From Saururus chinensis (lineage: Eukaryota > Streptophyta > Magnoliopsida > Piperales > Saururaceae): a stretch of DNA of 64,000 nt. Both the position numbers and the translations under genes were made by a program. Below the pieces are notes generated by a model. That model worked only from the letters and a program-made list of their open reading frames with translations. It was not told the origin of the DNA and made no database searches. Below, one piece after another: positions 1 through 11,260 of this stretch (the first letter of the stretch is position 1; each line of letters starts with the position of its first letter). Where the stretch lies: the NCBI GenBank assembly GCA_035235625.1, contig CP141143.1, forward strand, positions 23,171,092 through 23,235,091. Reading direction: 5' to 3'.

Positions 1-780
1 CTAATCAACTTGTTAGGCCAGAGTAACCTAGCCAAGTCAATCTGGCCCAAAAACGCATATGGATCGATTCCCCTTTTTCTCCTGAACTGGTTGAAGCCAA
101 TAAGAGGGTTTTAAAAATTGCTTTGTTATCTCATTAATTTCATTAAAAAATAAAAATAAATCACTTTTTATTGGGGTTTTATTGCAAGATTCTTTGCTTT
201 ATTTTTTATCATTTGAGAAGGATACAAAAATTACAAATATGTCATATTTGTGTAAAATGGCAGAATTATACCTTTATTCTTCATCTTCCCTCTTACCATC
301 TTCACCATATACACCACTCACCACTATTATCGTCCCTGATCAACCACGGTTGTCAGCCAAGCATGGCCACCATGCTGTCAATAACACGGTTGTCACCATG
401 TTGTCACCACTCACCACTATTATAAGCTGTCTGGGTTGCCAAGCAAGGTTGACCTGAGCGGGTCAGTTTAGCCTACCCTATTGAATCAATGACGCGAACA
501 ACAAACCAATTTGTTTCTGGCAATAAAAAATAAACCTAGATCCCTAATCCCTTCGCTCCAGCCCATGGTGGCTTCCACCGTGGGGCTAGAGTCGAGGTTG
601 GTGTCGAGGAGGAGAGGTGGTGGCCCCAAAGGGAGAGGAAGAGGGGGATCAAAGCAACTAGGGTCAAGGTTAGGCCACTAGGGAGGAGAGGGATGGGAAG
701 TTGGGGATGCTCCAAGGTTGGGGTTAGGACCAAAACACTGGGGAAGAGAGGGGGTGTGTCACCCCCCAGCGCCTGCCCAA
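1..780. repeat. Dispersed repeat R1, copy 1
   Basis: This segment is closely similar, in the same orientation, to 8055-8177 plus 9696-about 10760. Shared landmarks are the 'gttaggccagagtaacctag' start, the 'ggcccaaaaacgcatatgga' stretch, the 'cactattatcgtcc' stretch and the 'cccatggtggcttccacc' stretch. Compared with copy 2 it lacks about 0.4 kb near position 400-430. The small ORFs here (for example 171-425) hold no recognisable domain and are not called genes. The parent element type is unknown; it may be part of a retrotransposon. Confidence 0.75.
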
Positions 781-849
781 CCTAAGTTGAACCAGGTCCA
801 AGGGACGATTGAAGCACACGAGGGCAACAAATTGTTAAATTGTGGAAGA

Positions 850-1550
850 CTTGACCCCTCTAGCGGGTAAATTACATATACAGAGTTGCGCACCTTTAAA
901 TCTTTGCGCAAGAGATAAGAAAAAGTATAAAGGACTTTAAATCAGAAACAGTCCTCAAGTCTCAACTTACAACTTAGAATACTGAGCCGACAAGCATGGC
1001 TCAAATCAGAAAGTCATAAATAGGTCTAAAACCACAAGGGTTACAATAGTCTGAAACAAGATCAACCATATGTAATGTTCTAACATCATATCAGAGTAAA
1101 TCAGAAAATATAGCAGGGTCTCGAGGCATTCATGCCTACTCCAAAGCACTCCCCAACTGTTCCTCATACAAAGGTTCTTGATCGACTACATGTCGCATAA
1201 TACAGCCCCAAAACAAAAAACATAGAAAACCGGGGTTAATATAAACTCAGTAAGGTTTTGAATACGGAAACGGTAAATCAAAAAATAACCATGTCACATC
1301 AACATGGTCTATCTGATCTACATATCATATAATATCTCATTTCTGATAACTTTCCTTACCATAACCATACTTACTCATAAATAATAATCCTGCATGCAAA
1401 TAACTCAAACATACTATTCATAACATGAATAATCACATTATAACATAAAAGTCTATCCTGCATGAAGGGTGTCTCAAGTATACTCTCTCTATATACATAT
1501 ATATATCCATTCTCCTTCATAACATTCAACCTCGTGACACATATTTCTAA
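850..1550. other. Repeat-like non-coding segment, possibly a decayed LTR fragment
   Basis: No gene is supported here. The text 'ctcagtaaggttttgaatac' near 1247 resembles the 'ctcactaagttcataaatac' stretch in the solo LTR at 53885, and a short-period tandem array follows at 1557, as such arrays do in the giant LTRs of this window. No terminal TG...CA pair or target duplication was found, so this is only a guess at a truncated LTR. Confidence 0.25.
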
Positions 1551-1556
1551 CACAAT

Positions 1557-1930
1557 CCTGCATGAAAAGTGTATCAAAACACATAATTACATCATGCATA
1601 TTCATCACATTAACCTGCATGAAAAGTATCTACCACACAATCACATCATGCATATTCATCATATTTAACCTACATGAAAAGTGTGTTTACCACACAAATC
1701 ACATCATGCATATCCATCAAATTTATCCTCATGAGAAGTGTCTCTACCACACAATCACATCATGCATATTCATCACATTTAACTAGCATGAGAAGTTTCT
1801 CTACGACACAATCACATCATGCATATTCATCACATTTAACCTGCATGAGAAGTGTCTCTACCACACAATCATATCATGAATATCCATAAATAATCAACCT
1901 CAATATCAAGTGTCTCTAGCACACAATCAT
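1557..1930. repeat. 57-bp tandem repeat array (about 6 copies)
   Basis: The unit begins with 'cctgcatgagaagtgtctct' and continues through 'atcatgcatattcatcac'. The 'catga' landmark recurs at 1561, 1618, 1673, 1730, 1787 and 1844, a spacing of 55-57 bp. Because 57 is divisible by three, the array gives repetitive reading frames on the + strand. These ORFs (1562-1786, 1674-1889) are repeat artefacts. Confidence 0.85.
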
Positions 1931-2028
1931 AATTATGCAAGTCGATAAAACAACCTTGTTTAATCGGCCAAAGTTTAAGTAGTCTCTGCTCACTCCAAAC
2001 AATCCCCAATTAGAAAGTCTGAAAAAAT

Positions 2029-3545
2029 CACTATAACAAAACTAACTATCAGCGACGCTTTTAAGCATCGCTAATAGTACTCTAAGCGTCGCTAATAGTT
2101 ATTAGCAACACATAAAAAGCATCACTACATGCATCAGTAAAATTGTAGTTGCTACTGTGCATTAGTGATGCTTAACTTAAAATGTCGCTAAAAGTCTAAC
2201 ATTAGTGACATATATTTATACATCGCTAATGATTTTGCTTTCATGACACATAATCAAGCGTCGATAATATTAAATTATTAGCGGTGCATAGATCTATATG
2301 TCGGTAATAATTGGTTAGTAGTGACACATAATTATGTGTTGCTAATAATTTAATAATATGTAAAAAAATAAAAAGAAGCTTATTAGCAACACATCATTAT
2401 AAGCGTCGCTAATATATCTTATTAATGCCGCTAATTATGTATCGGTAATGTTCAAAACTAATTTTTTTTAAAAAATAAAAAATATATTATTAGGGATGCA
2501 TAATGATATGCATCGCTAATGAAAAGTTATAGGGGTGCGGGTGGGGGAGGGGACCGGGGGGGGGGGTAGGCGGTGGTGGATGGGGAGGCCCCCCTCCTCC
2601 CTCCCGCTCCCCCCTCTCTTGGCAGTTGCAGTGATGGCAATAGATGGCGGAACCGGTGGAGAGAGAGGGGGGTGGGGTTAAATAACCACGCGGGCAAAAA
2701 TCGCACGCGCTGTCAGAATTTTCACCCGCACGGGCAAAAAAAACATGTATTAGGGACACAAAATATATGTGTCGCTAATACACTAGTTATTAGCGACACA
2801 TAAAGTATGCGTCGCTACAGTCTCTCTCTCCCCCTCTCTCTCTCCTCATCTTCTCTCTCTTCTCTCTCTCTCCCCTCATCCTCTCTGCCCCTTCCTCTTT
2901 CTCTCTCTCTTCCTCTCTCTTCCCCCTCTCTCCCTCTCTCTTCCTCTTTCTTCCCCCTCTCCCTCTCTCTTCCTCTCTCTTCCCCCTCTCCCTCTCTCTT
3001 CCTCTCTCTCCCTCTCTTTTATTTAATTTTTTAAAAAAAAATTATAGTAGCAACGCATAACAATATGCATCGCTACTACATAATATGGTAGTAGCGACTC
3101 ATACTGGTATGTGTCACTACTATACATTTTTTTATTTTTTAAAGTTTTTTAAAATAATTTATAATTAAAATTTTGTCCTCGCCACTTTCTCTCTCTCCCC
3201 TCATCTCTCTCTCTACCCTCACTCCCCTCTTTCCCTCTCTCTCTCTTCTCTCTCTTCCTCCCTCTCTTCCTCACTCTCCCTCTCTCCCCTCTCTCTCTTC
3301 CTCCCTCTCTCTATTCTCTCTCTTCTCTTTTCTCTTTCCTCTCTCCCTCTCTTTCTATCTCTCTTCCTCTCTTCTCCCTCCCCTCCTCTCTCTCCCCTCT
3401 CTTTTCTCTCTCCTCTCTCTCCATTTTCTCTCTTTTATTTATTTATTTTAAATTGTAATAGTATCAAATAATAGTATGCGTCACTACTAAAGGTAGTAGC
3501 GATGCTTTCTCTATCTACTCATCCTCTCTCTCCTCACCCTCTCTC
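2029..3545 (+). mobile_element. CACTA-type transposon terminal region, truncated
   Basis: The segment opens with CACTATAACAAAA, a variant of the plant CACTA terminal inverted repeat. It continues with many direct and inverted copies of a short motif of the form TTAGCGACGCATAA / TATGCGTCGCTA up to about 3510, typical of the subterminal repeats bound by CACTA (En/Spm) transposase. Long CT-rich runs (about 2818-3020 and 3180-3440) separate them. No matching ...TAGTG end and no transposase ORF were found, so only one end appears to remain. Confidence 0.6.
2818..3440. repeat. CT-rich low-complexity blocks
   Basis: Two polypyrimidine blocks rich in CTCTCT, TCCCC and TTCCT lie at about 2818-3020 and 3180-3430, inside the CACTA-like region. 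The Ser/Leu/Pro-rich ORFs in them reflect the base composition only. Confidence 0.8.
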
Positions 3546-4211
3546 CCCTTGGTGGTATAAGTAGCCTGCTCGACATGTCGGTAGACATCGGTAACCCAAG
3601 TCCCTAAGTCGGGGCCACCTTCGGCATTAGAAGCCCAACATCGATTTAGCGAGTAAAAAAAAACTAGTAATCCTGCCTATAAAAACTCTAATAAAAATTT
3701 ATATTTTTAAAATTTTAAATTTTGTTGGGCCTTGGAGGGGTTCTTGGCCCCCTGCCCCTATTGTCAACTTAACTTTCAACTCAAATAAGATGTGTCTTTC
3801 CCCTCCCTCTACCGGGCTCTTTGGCTGCTTCCTCTTCGTGATGCTGCTAAACCAAGATCAATCATGAAAAGAAAGGTAGAGAGCTACGAGAGGATCCAAC
3901 ACACGAAGAAGGTCCATTTTGAGGTTTGTTTCTTCCAATTCTTCCTTTTTGCTCGTTCTTTTATGTTGATTAAACAACTTTTGCCGTGAGTGTGAAGATT
4001 ACTTAGTCAAAATCAACATAAAAGAACAAACAAATGGAATAAACAAATCTTAAAATAGACCTTCTTTGGGCCGGATCCTCTCTCGGAGCTCTCGGCCTTT
4101 TTTTCAAGATGGATGTTGGTTTAGCATCATGATCAAAAGAAGCGGCCAAAGAGCTGGTTGAGGCAGGGAAATACGCATTTTATTATTAGAGATGAAAGTT
4201 AATCAACATGG

Positions 4212-4397
4212 ATGCGCTTTAGGCAATGGCAGGGGTCCAAAAACTGGGTTTTTATAGGCGGGATTACTACTGTTTTTTTGGCTCGCCTTGCGCTAAATCG
4301 ACGTTGGGGGTTTCCGATGGCAAAGGCAGCACCCGGATTAGAGCCCTGGGTTGACGATGTAGGTGAAGAGGATGCATCCCACAAAGATGGCGGCTGA
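4212..4397 (+). CDS. Small hypothetical protein ORF, 61 aa (doubtful)
   Basis: This short ORF has a plausible single hydrophobic segment around residues 11-27 (NWVFIGGITTVFLARLALN) followed by a soluble tail ending EDASHKDGG. I do not recognise the family. Its 3' part (EPWVDDVGEEDASHKDG) has a degenerate counterpart at 6180-6240 where the frame is not kept, so it lies in a decaying tandem duplication. The opposite strand also has an ORF here. It may be an exon, a gene fragment captured by a repeat, or chance. Confidence 0.2.
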   Translation: MRFRQWQGSKNWVFIGGITTVFLARLALNRRWGFPMAKAAPGLEPWVDDVGEEDASHKDGG

Positions 4398-5440
4398 ATT
4401 GAATTAACATACCATGTTGATTAAAAAGTATAAAATCAGGAAGAACATAAGCTAAGACCCCACCACATGATCAACAGAGTTCACCAAAAAACCGTTCAAG
4501 AGATCCCACCAAAGAGAGTAAACTAAGATATACAATGAATTTATCCATGGATCAGAAGAACAAACAATGTCATCAGTGCCGTTGTTCTTGGTTGAACCAG
4601 CTGCTTCCGTTGTCTTTCAAAGATGAGGAAAAGAGACATGGGGTTGCTTGCGATCCTCTATGAACCTTCGCTTCGCAGCTTTGTTTTATGCAAATTATAT
4701 ATAAACATGACCAGAATCCATATCTTTACTTCACAATCAAACACATCTTTACTTCACAATCAAACACCATATCACATAATAACTACATATGAAAATAAAA
4801 AAAAAATTATAGCATTATATGGACATGACTAAAGAAGAGATTATATATGGAATAATGCCCACGAGTTAACTGATCAACGAGAACAGAGACAGAAGCCCTC
4901 CTTCGCTCTAATAACTCATTAGAAAACAACAGCAGACAATAAATCAGAATCACAGTACAACCTAATTTTGGCATCGTCAGAAATAACATATAGTCCTAGT
5001 TCTAATATGCATACAATAATGAAAAAACAGAGATTTTACAGCGTCATATGCCATCGTAAGTCAGTGGATCAAAGAAAACAGAGATCAAAGCCCTTTTCTT
5101 TAAATAATAAAGAAACGTCAGACACATTCAAAATATGCTGTGCAATAGTTCACTCTAGAACAAAAACAGAAGTCAGAGACATTGAAAGTACGAACTAACA
5201 TAATAAACACAGATAAGCACAGACCTTTGATCAAAACGATCATGGAAGCTGCCAATTCCCCGGAGCATAGCAACTCCATCTCTTCTATTCTCTTCTCTTC
5301 TTTTCTTTCTTTGGGAGGAGGGGTGGCGTTATATCTGGTAGTAAGGCAGTCGGTGGTTTCCTAAAAAGAAAACCAAATCTGGTAGGCGGTGGGGGGACGT
5401 CCTATAACGAGAAACACACCTTTAGTCTTCAGGCAGTATA
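4394..5440. repeat. Degenerate tandem duplication, unit A
   Basis: It aligns over about 1 kb with 6665-7675 in direct orientation. Landmarks are 'attgaattaacataccatg', 'aaaaccgttcaagagat', 'cagaagaacaaacaatgtca' and 'ggggggacgtcctataacg'. A more decayed middle unit lies at about 5560-6240. The unit is non-coding on the + strand; for the minus strand see the small-gene candidate. Confidence 0.75.
4617..5279 (-). CDS. Candidate small minus-strand gene, two exons, 38 aa (tentative)
   Basis: On the minus strand exon 1 is 5279-5225 (ATG, 55 nt) and ends in a GT donor. A possible exon 2 starts at 4678 after AG and reaches a stop at 4617-4619. The joined peptide starts MELLCSGELAASMIVLIK and continues into a basic stretch. 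The same 55-nt exon 1, with ATG, donor and frame kept, occurs at 7535-7481, and the acceptor site recurs at 6951. No family is recognised. The conserved ATG and splice sites are the only support. Later exons or a non-coding role cannot be excluded; another open stretch on this strand near 4395-4330 encodes a short hydrophobic segment. Confidence 0.25.
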
Positions 5441-5559
5441 TGGACTTTCCAACAATAGAATACGATAGGAAGGTGTGGTACCGTCGTCACCGTGGCCTCC
5501 GGAGGGCAGGCGGCGTAGTTTAATAAAGCGAAAACAAATTTTGCTATTAAAGCTCGTTT

Positions 5560-6240
5560 TGCTAGCCGAACCAGCTGTTGCTGAACTAGCAAAGAACCCT
5601 CTCCATGAGCAACTGGAACACATTTAATTGTATGACAATATCATGCTTATTAAAAAATTAGAAACTTGGGAAATATAAGCTAGGAGCAGATTAGGAAACT
5701 CGTGATTCACTGATGATAGAAAGAATTTAAGCATAGATCAGGACAACAAACGGTTTCATCATTGACGTTACTCTTGGTCGAACCAGCTGCTTCCAGAGAC
5801 GGATTCTTCACGCACGAACCTTTGCAGTCTTCTGTCATGCAAGTTACATACAAAAAACAAGACCAGAAAATAACTTTTTTTCATCATAATAATACAGCAT
5901 CTATGATCATAACTAACTATTCTTTTGATTGGATATCATTAGAATGAGGAAACAAAATAGCATCATTGGATCTTGAATAAAACAGAAGACTGCTAAGGAG
6001 AGTGGAGCTGGGCCGGTTGATGCCAGGGAATTTTGAATCAGTGACGACGATAATGGCTCTGAGAAATAGGCAGTCATCCTGGAAGACGTTCGCCAAAGCC
6101 TAATCCGACTATGTTAGGGGCACCTGTTTGGTGAAATGATGAACATATGAAGATGGAAGCGCAAGAGGATGGATGTCAGAGCCCTGGGTTGTGACGATGC
6201 AAGTGAAGAGGATGCATCCCACAAAGATGGTGGCTGAAGA
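5560..6240. repeat. Degenerate tandem duplication, unit B (most decayed)
   Basis: It shares 'gagcaactg', 'ggttgaaccagctgcttcc'-like and 'gaggatgcatcccacaaaga' stretches with units A and C, but with many substitutions and indels. It lies between them, consistent with three tandem copies of one ancestral segment. Confidence 0.5.
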
Positions 6241-6589
6241 GAGGGTGAAAGAAAGCAGTGCAGAGGAAATTTTGTCTTAATTTTTTTCAGTACATGAAGG
6301 TGCTCCATTGACCTGAACTCCCCTACGCTGCTGCCGCCTCCTCAAACGCTCCTCTCTCATTTACAATACAAGAGCCTCTTCCTTCAAGAAACCTGTCAAG
6401 AGGAAGACTATAAGCACAAGGAAAGAAAAATAGTTGCAGAAAAGAATACAATTCTTCTCTGAGTCTAATGACAACTAGATGAAATTGGTTTGTGGATTTC
6501 GTGTTAAAACTTTTCAAAATTATAATCTGATAAGACGGCAAAATCCATTAGTAATCCCTACTGGGGAGTTTGGTCTCATATCAGGGCAC

Positions 6590-7680
6590 AGAACCGGACC
6601 AACTGTGCTGGACCAGCAAAAGAACCCACTATGAGCAACTGAAGCACACTTTAGAACAGAAAACAAGTAAATTGAATTAACATACCATGTTGATTAAAAG
6701 GTATAAACTCAGGAAGAACATAAGCTAAGAAGTAAGACCCCACCACATGCTCAACTGACTTCACCAAAAAACCGTTCAAGAGATCTACCAAAGAGAATAA
6801 ACAAAAATATACAATGAATTCTACCATGGGTCAGAAGAACAAACAATGTCATCTCTGCCGTTGTTCTTGGTTGAACGGGCTGCTTCCGATGTCCAAAAAG
6901 ATGAGGAGAAGAGACATCGGGTTGCTTGCTATCCTCTACGAACCTTTGCAGCTTTGTGTCATGAAAAATATATATAAAGATGACCAGAATTCATATCTTT
7001 ACTTCACAATCAAATATTACATCATAACTAGATATGAAAAGGAAAAAAGAACATAGCACTATATGGACATGAATAAAAAAGAGATTAAATATCAAATAAT
7101 GCCCACATGAGCTAACTGATCAACCAGAACAGAAACTGCAGCACTTTGCTCTAATAATTCATTAGGACAAAATAGAAGACAACAAATCAGAAATCACAGT
7201 ACAACTTGATTTTTCCATCGTCAGAAATCATATATAGTCATAGTCCTAATCTGCAAAAAAGAATGAAAAAACAGAGATTCTATAGCCTCATATGCCAACA
7301 TGAGTTAGAGGATCACAGAAAACAGAGATCGAAGCTCTGTTCTTTAAATAATTCATTAGAAAGAAAAAAACGTCAGACACATCCAAAATACGAAACAGTA
7401 GTGCAATAGTTCCACTCTAGAACAAAAACAGAAGACAATAAAGCATCAGATACATTGAAAGTACGAACATAAGCACAGACCTTCTGTCAAAACGATCATG
7501 GAAACTGCCAATTCCCCGGAGCGTAGAAACTCCATCTCTTCTCTTCTCTTCTCTTCTTCCTTTGGGTGGAGGAGAGGCGTTATATTGGAAGTAAGACAGC
7601 CGGGGGTTTCCTAAAAAGAAAACGCAAATCTGGTAGGCGGTGGGGGGACGTCCTATAACGAGAAACACACTGCCTTTAGG
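6590..7680. repeat. Degenerate tandem duplication, unit C
   Basis: This is a direct copy of unit A, offset by about 2.26 kb, with shared landmarks throughout. The ORFs on either strand are short and unrecognised. Confidence 0.75.
6951..7535 (-). pseudogene. Copy of the candidate small minus-strand gene, probably broken
   Basis: Exon 1 (7535-7481) encodes MEFLRSGELAVSMIVLTE, closely matching the exon 1 at 5279-5225 with the same length and donor site. The matching exon 2 starts at 6951, but in the expected frame it stops after a few codons. The copy is therefore broken, or the exon model is wrong. The function is unknown. Confidence 0.25.
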
Positions 7681-8177
7681 AACGGCCTCCCGAGGGTATC
7701 TTGGTTGATGACGAATGATGATGACTGCCGTGCCTAGAATGGAAGTGCTTTTGGATTGCTGAATTCGTTATCTTCACCAGGGTTGAGTTTGATTGTTCAA
7801 TATGGTTTCCTTTACGAGTTATACGTCCAGGTACCCTTGGATCTAATTTGGGGGACACTAAAATTGGCTACAGAGCATGGGCGCTGCTGATAAAATTTGT
7901 CTAGAATTTTTTAAAACTTTCCAAAAGAAATCAAGAATTTGCGGGACCATACAAATTTAACGTGTTAAAATAGTCAGCCTATTATTTATTTATGTAGAGG
8001 GTCCAAAATTTTGGGCCTATAGTACCGAGTGCCCAAGTTTTTTTCTAAATCCATCTAATCTACTCGTTAGGCCAGAGTAACCTAGCCAAATCAATCTGGC
8101 CCAAAAACGCATATGGATTGGTCCCCCTTTTTCTCTTGAACTGGTTGAAGTTGAAGCTAATACAAGGGTTTTAAAAA

Positions 8178-9695
8178 GAAGAGGGCTATTTAGACCCCGT
8201 TTTTCTCCCCATATCTTCCAAATCGGAAAAAATATATATATTTTTACTTTCTTTTTTTTATATCTTTTTCTCCTTCAACTTCGGTGCTATGTTACGGGGT
8301 AGCAAAGCGGACTACTCGTGACACGTGCTGGGGCGCACACACGTGGGAATGTGTTGTATACGAGGTGTGGATTCATTTTGGGAACTGCCCTTAGTGTTGC
8401 ATATCATGTGTGCAGGCGTTGCGGGGAAAGCCCGCAACGTTGCGCAACATGTGTGTGCAACGTTGCGCAGAAATGCCGTAACGATGCGCACACATAGTTG
8501 GCTATGTTGGGACACATAGCCAACTAGCACCGTTTTAGATTCTAAAGATGTCCCCACCTACCTATATAGTGTTTGAGGGTCCTTGGGAGTGTTCTCGGGT
8601 AGTTTTGCGGAATTCGGAGATACCATGCCCGTACGGCCACTTTGGCTGCCACTCCAGAGAAACACCATAAATCTCTTATGCTATATAGGGAGGGACATGG
8701 TGAGCTTCATGGACAAGCTGTTGGTATGATGCCTAGCCTTGCAACAGGCTGATCCGGATGGCAACGAAGGGTGTTGCCTTGCTAGCTATCATGCTAGGAG
8801 CCCATCCGCTGGTGGGATGGGGCTCTCCAACTCGTCGGGCGGCTGTCCGGCCTTATGGCCATGTTGGTAACAAAGACCCTTGCATGCACTTGGCTGAGAC
8901 GGATTGTTCGGATGACCGAGTTGCCTAAGTTGGATCCATGCACTGCAAGGAAGTGTCCCTCTCCGGCTAGCTCGCTTGGGAGATGGTCCGGCACGTTCGC
9001 ACGTCCGCCTTGAGACGGGTTCGCTACTTGGCTTCGCGGGCTGGACGCTTGGTCGAATGGCACAAGACCATGACCTTGACGAAGAAAGGCTTACTCGCTC
9101 GGCTATTTGGCCTTGCGAGCGCCGCACGACACCTATGGATGGCTAGGGCCGTGACAGCTGGCTTAGTGCTGGTCGACTAGGGCAACCACTGGCAGCTGCT
9201 GTTGGTTGTGCATAGCGGCCTAACGGCCGCTGCCTGTGGTTGGCAGCTGAGCCCAGCGTCGCAGCGGCCCCTGCTAGGCCATTGGCGACCTCGCTCAACG
9301 TTGCAATAGCCGCTCCCAGTGACACAGAGGCCGCTGGTAGGTACCAGTAGCTCTGCTGACTATCGCCAGTGTCGCAGTCGCGCCTACCAGCGGCCTCTGT
9401 GTCACTGGGCACAGCCGCACCTGCCAACGGCCTTTGCGCCGCTGAGCGCGGCTGCTGCGACACTGGCGGCCGTACCTAGCGACGCTGCGGCCGCTACTGG
9501 AGGCTAGCAGCTGCGCCCAGAGGCTGATGGCCATTGGTGCCGGCATTGGTGTCGATGCTAGAGAAGATGGAAAAAGGAGGAAGAGAAGTGGAAAAGAAGA
9601 AAAGTGGGGGATGTGGGAAATTTTAATAGAAAATGGTGGGGTAAAAAAATAACGGGGGACACATAGGAAAAAGTGAGGTTTAAATAGCCATAATC
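8178..9695. mobile_element. Non-autonomous Mutator-like element, 1518 bp
   Basis: Comparison with the uninterrupted repeat copy at 1-780 defines the insertion exactly. It is flanked by the 9-bp duplication TTTTAAAAA (8169-8177 and 9696-9704). The ends form an imperfect inverted repeat of about 28-30 bp sharing GGCTATTTA and a TTTTTC block. A 9-bp target duplication with long terminal inverted repeats is typical of MULEs. No transposase is present. The interior 8700-9560 is unusually GC-rich, as in elements that have picked up host sequence (Pack-MULEs), but no gene was recognised in it. Confidence 0.7.
9315..9409. repeat. Perfect 27-bp inverted repeat (hairpin) inside the MULE
   Basis: The left arm at 9315-9341 (starting CCCAGTGACACAGAGG) is the exact reverse complement of the right arm at 9383-9409, with a 41-bp spacer. 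The GC-rich arms would form a strong stem. Confidence 0.9.
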
Positions 9696-10282
9696 TTTTA
9701 AAAAATGCTTTGTTATCTCATTAATTTCATTAAAAAATAAGAATAAATCACCTTTTATTAGGGTTTTATTGCAAGATTCTTCACTTTATTTTTTATTATT
9801 TGAGAAGGATACAAAAATTACAAATATGTCATATTTGTGTAAAATGACGAGTTGTACCTTTCTTCTTCATCCTGCCTCTTACCATCTTCATCATAGACAC
9901 CACTCACCACTATTATCGTCCATGATCAACCACGGTTGTCAGCCAAGCATGGCCACCGTGCTGCAACCGTTGAAGGCATGCAATAGCCATTGAATCTAAC
10001 AACAACCTTACGGTTCAATCTTCCATCTATTGCTTAATTAGTTTAAGTTGTCGCTACCACTGGTAAATTGCACAGTCAATCATTATTTCTCTCTAAAAAT
10101 GTAGCAAGAAAGGTGGTGATAACGAAGTCTTTTGGCCTGAGAAACTATTTCTTAGAATTACTATTTCTTGGAATTTTCTAAAAAAAATAAAATTATAAAA
10201 AATACCTTTACTTGTTCAAAATTAGCAAAATTTTCTTGTTCATCCTCCCTCCCTCCCACCATGGTTGTCATTGTCGCCCCTG

Positions 10283-10340
10283 CCAAGTAGCATATATGGC
10301 AAGTAGCGTCTATGGTAAGTAGCGTATATGGCTAGCTGCT
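10283..10340. repeat. Short tandem repeat, about 20 bp x3
   Basis: Three imperfect copies of 'ggcaagtagcgtatat' lie next to each other. They are non-coding. Confidence 0.6.
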
Positions 10341-10759
10341 AAGTCTTACCACCATGTCATGACTACTAGAGACACCCAAGTTTCAATTTTAAGGTCAAGT
10401 CAATGTTTAAAAACCCAAAATGGCTCGGGCAATTAGACTGGGTTGAATCGAGTCCAATTAGAAATTCAAACTCAGCTTTCTGGGTTGTTGGGCAAGGTTG
10501 ACCCAAGCGGGTCACTTTAGCCCACCTAGTTGAACCGATGACCCGAACGACTAACTAATTTGCTTTTGGCAATAAAAAAACAAACCTAGATCCCTAATAC
10601 CTTTGCCCCACCCCATGGTGGCTTCCACCATTGGGCTAGAGTCGAGGTTGATGTTAGGGAGGAGAGGGGGTGGTCCCAAAGGCAAAGGAAGAGGGGAATG
10701 AGGAAGGGGGGGATCAAAACTAAAGGAGGGCTCATTAGGCCGAGACGGGAACAAAGGGG

Positions 10760-11255
10760 AGAAAAAGGGTCAGATAGCAGGCGACCACACCGAGGTGGCA
10801 GTAGCGGCATCACCAGGCAAGGGCTAGCTGGGCATAAGCCGGCGGCCAGCAGTGGCATTGCCTCTGGCCTCAAAGAGAGGGCTCCCTATTTCTGTTTCGC
10901 CCGCCGGTCGTGTGTGCCTCCAATCTATTTTTTTTCTTTATCTATCTTTACACCATCATGCTCTGGTTCAATCTACTCTAGAAGGCTCTATTTTAATCTA
11001 ATATGCTCTGATCTGATCTAATATAGTCAAATGAGATCTGATATATATGATCTAATATGCTCTATGTGTTTTGCTCTACTCTATAATAGAGTGGGATGCT
11101 TATTTTTGCTAATTTGTTATCTTTTATTTGACTTTAATTAAATATTTAGATATACATATTTTTATATATATAATTTTGTATTTCTTGATGCATGTACTTG
11201 TCGTTAACCAGAATTACGTTCGGATTCGATTATATTGGAATAACATCGTAAATGT
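10760..11255. other. Spacer with no gene seen
   Basis: It holds 'gctctggttcaatctactct'-like and 'tgatctaatatgctct' short repeats (about 10970-11060) and AT-rich sequence. No coding sequence or regulatory element can be supported. Confidence 0.5.
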
Positions 11256-11260
11256 TATCC
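11256..11260. repeat. Target site duplication TATCC (left) of solo LTR A
   Basis: TATCC immediately precedes TGTAAAGTCC. The same five bases follow the element at 16025-16029. Confidence 0.85.

Larger units (their letters stand above)
8055..10760. repeat. Dispersed repeat R1, copy 2 (interrupted)
   Basis: It is a same-orientation copy of 1-780. It is interrupted at 8178-9695 by a Mutator-like insertion, and it holds about 0.4 kb more internal sequence than copy 1. Similarity fades after about 10740. No gene is supported within it. Confidence 0.7.
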
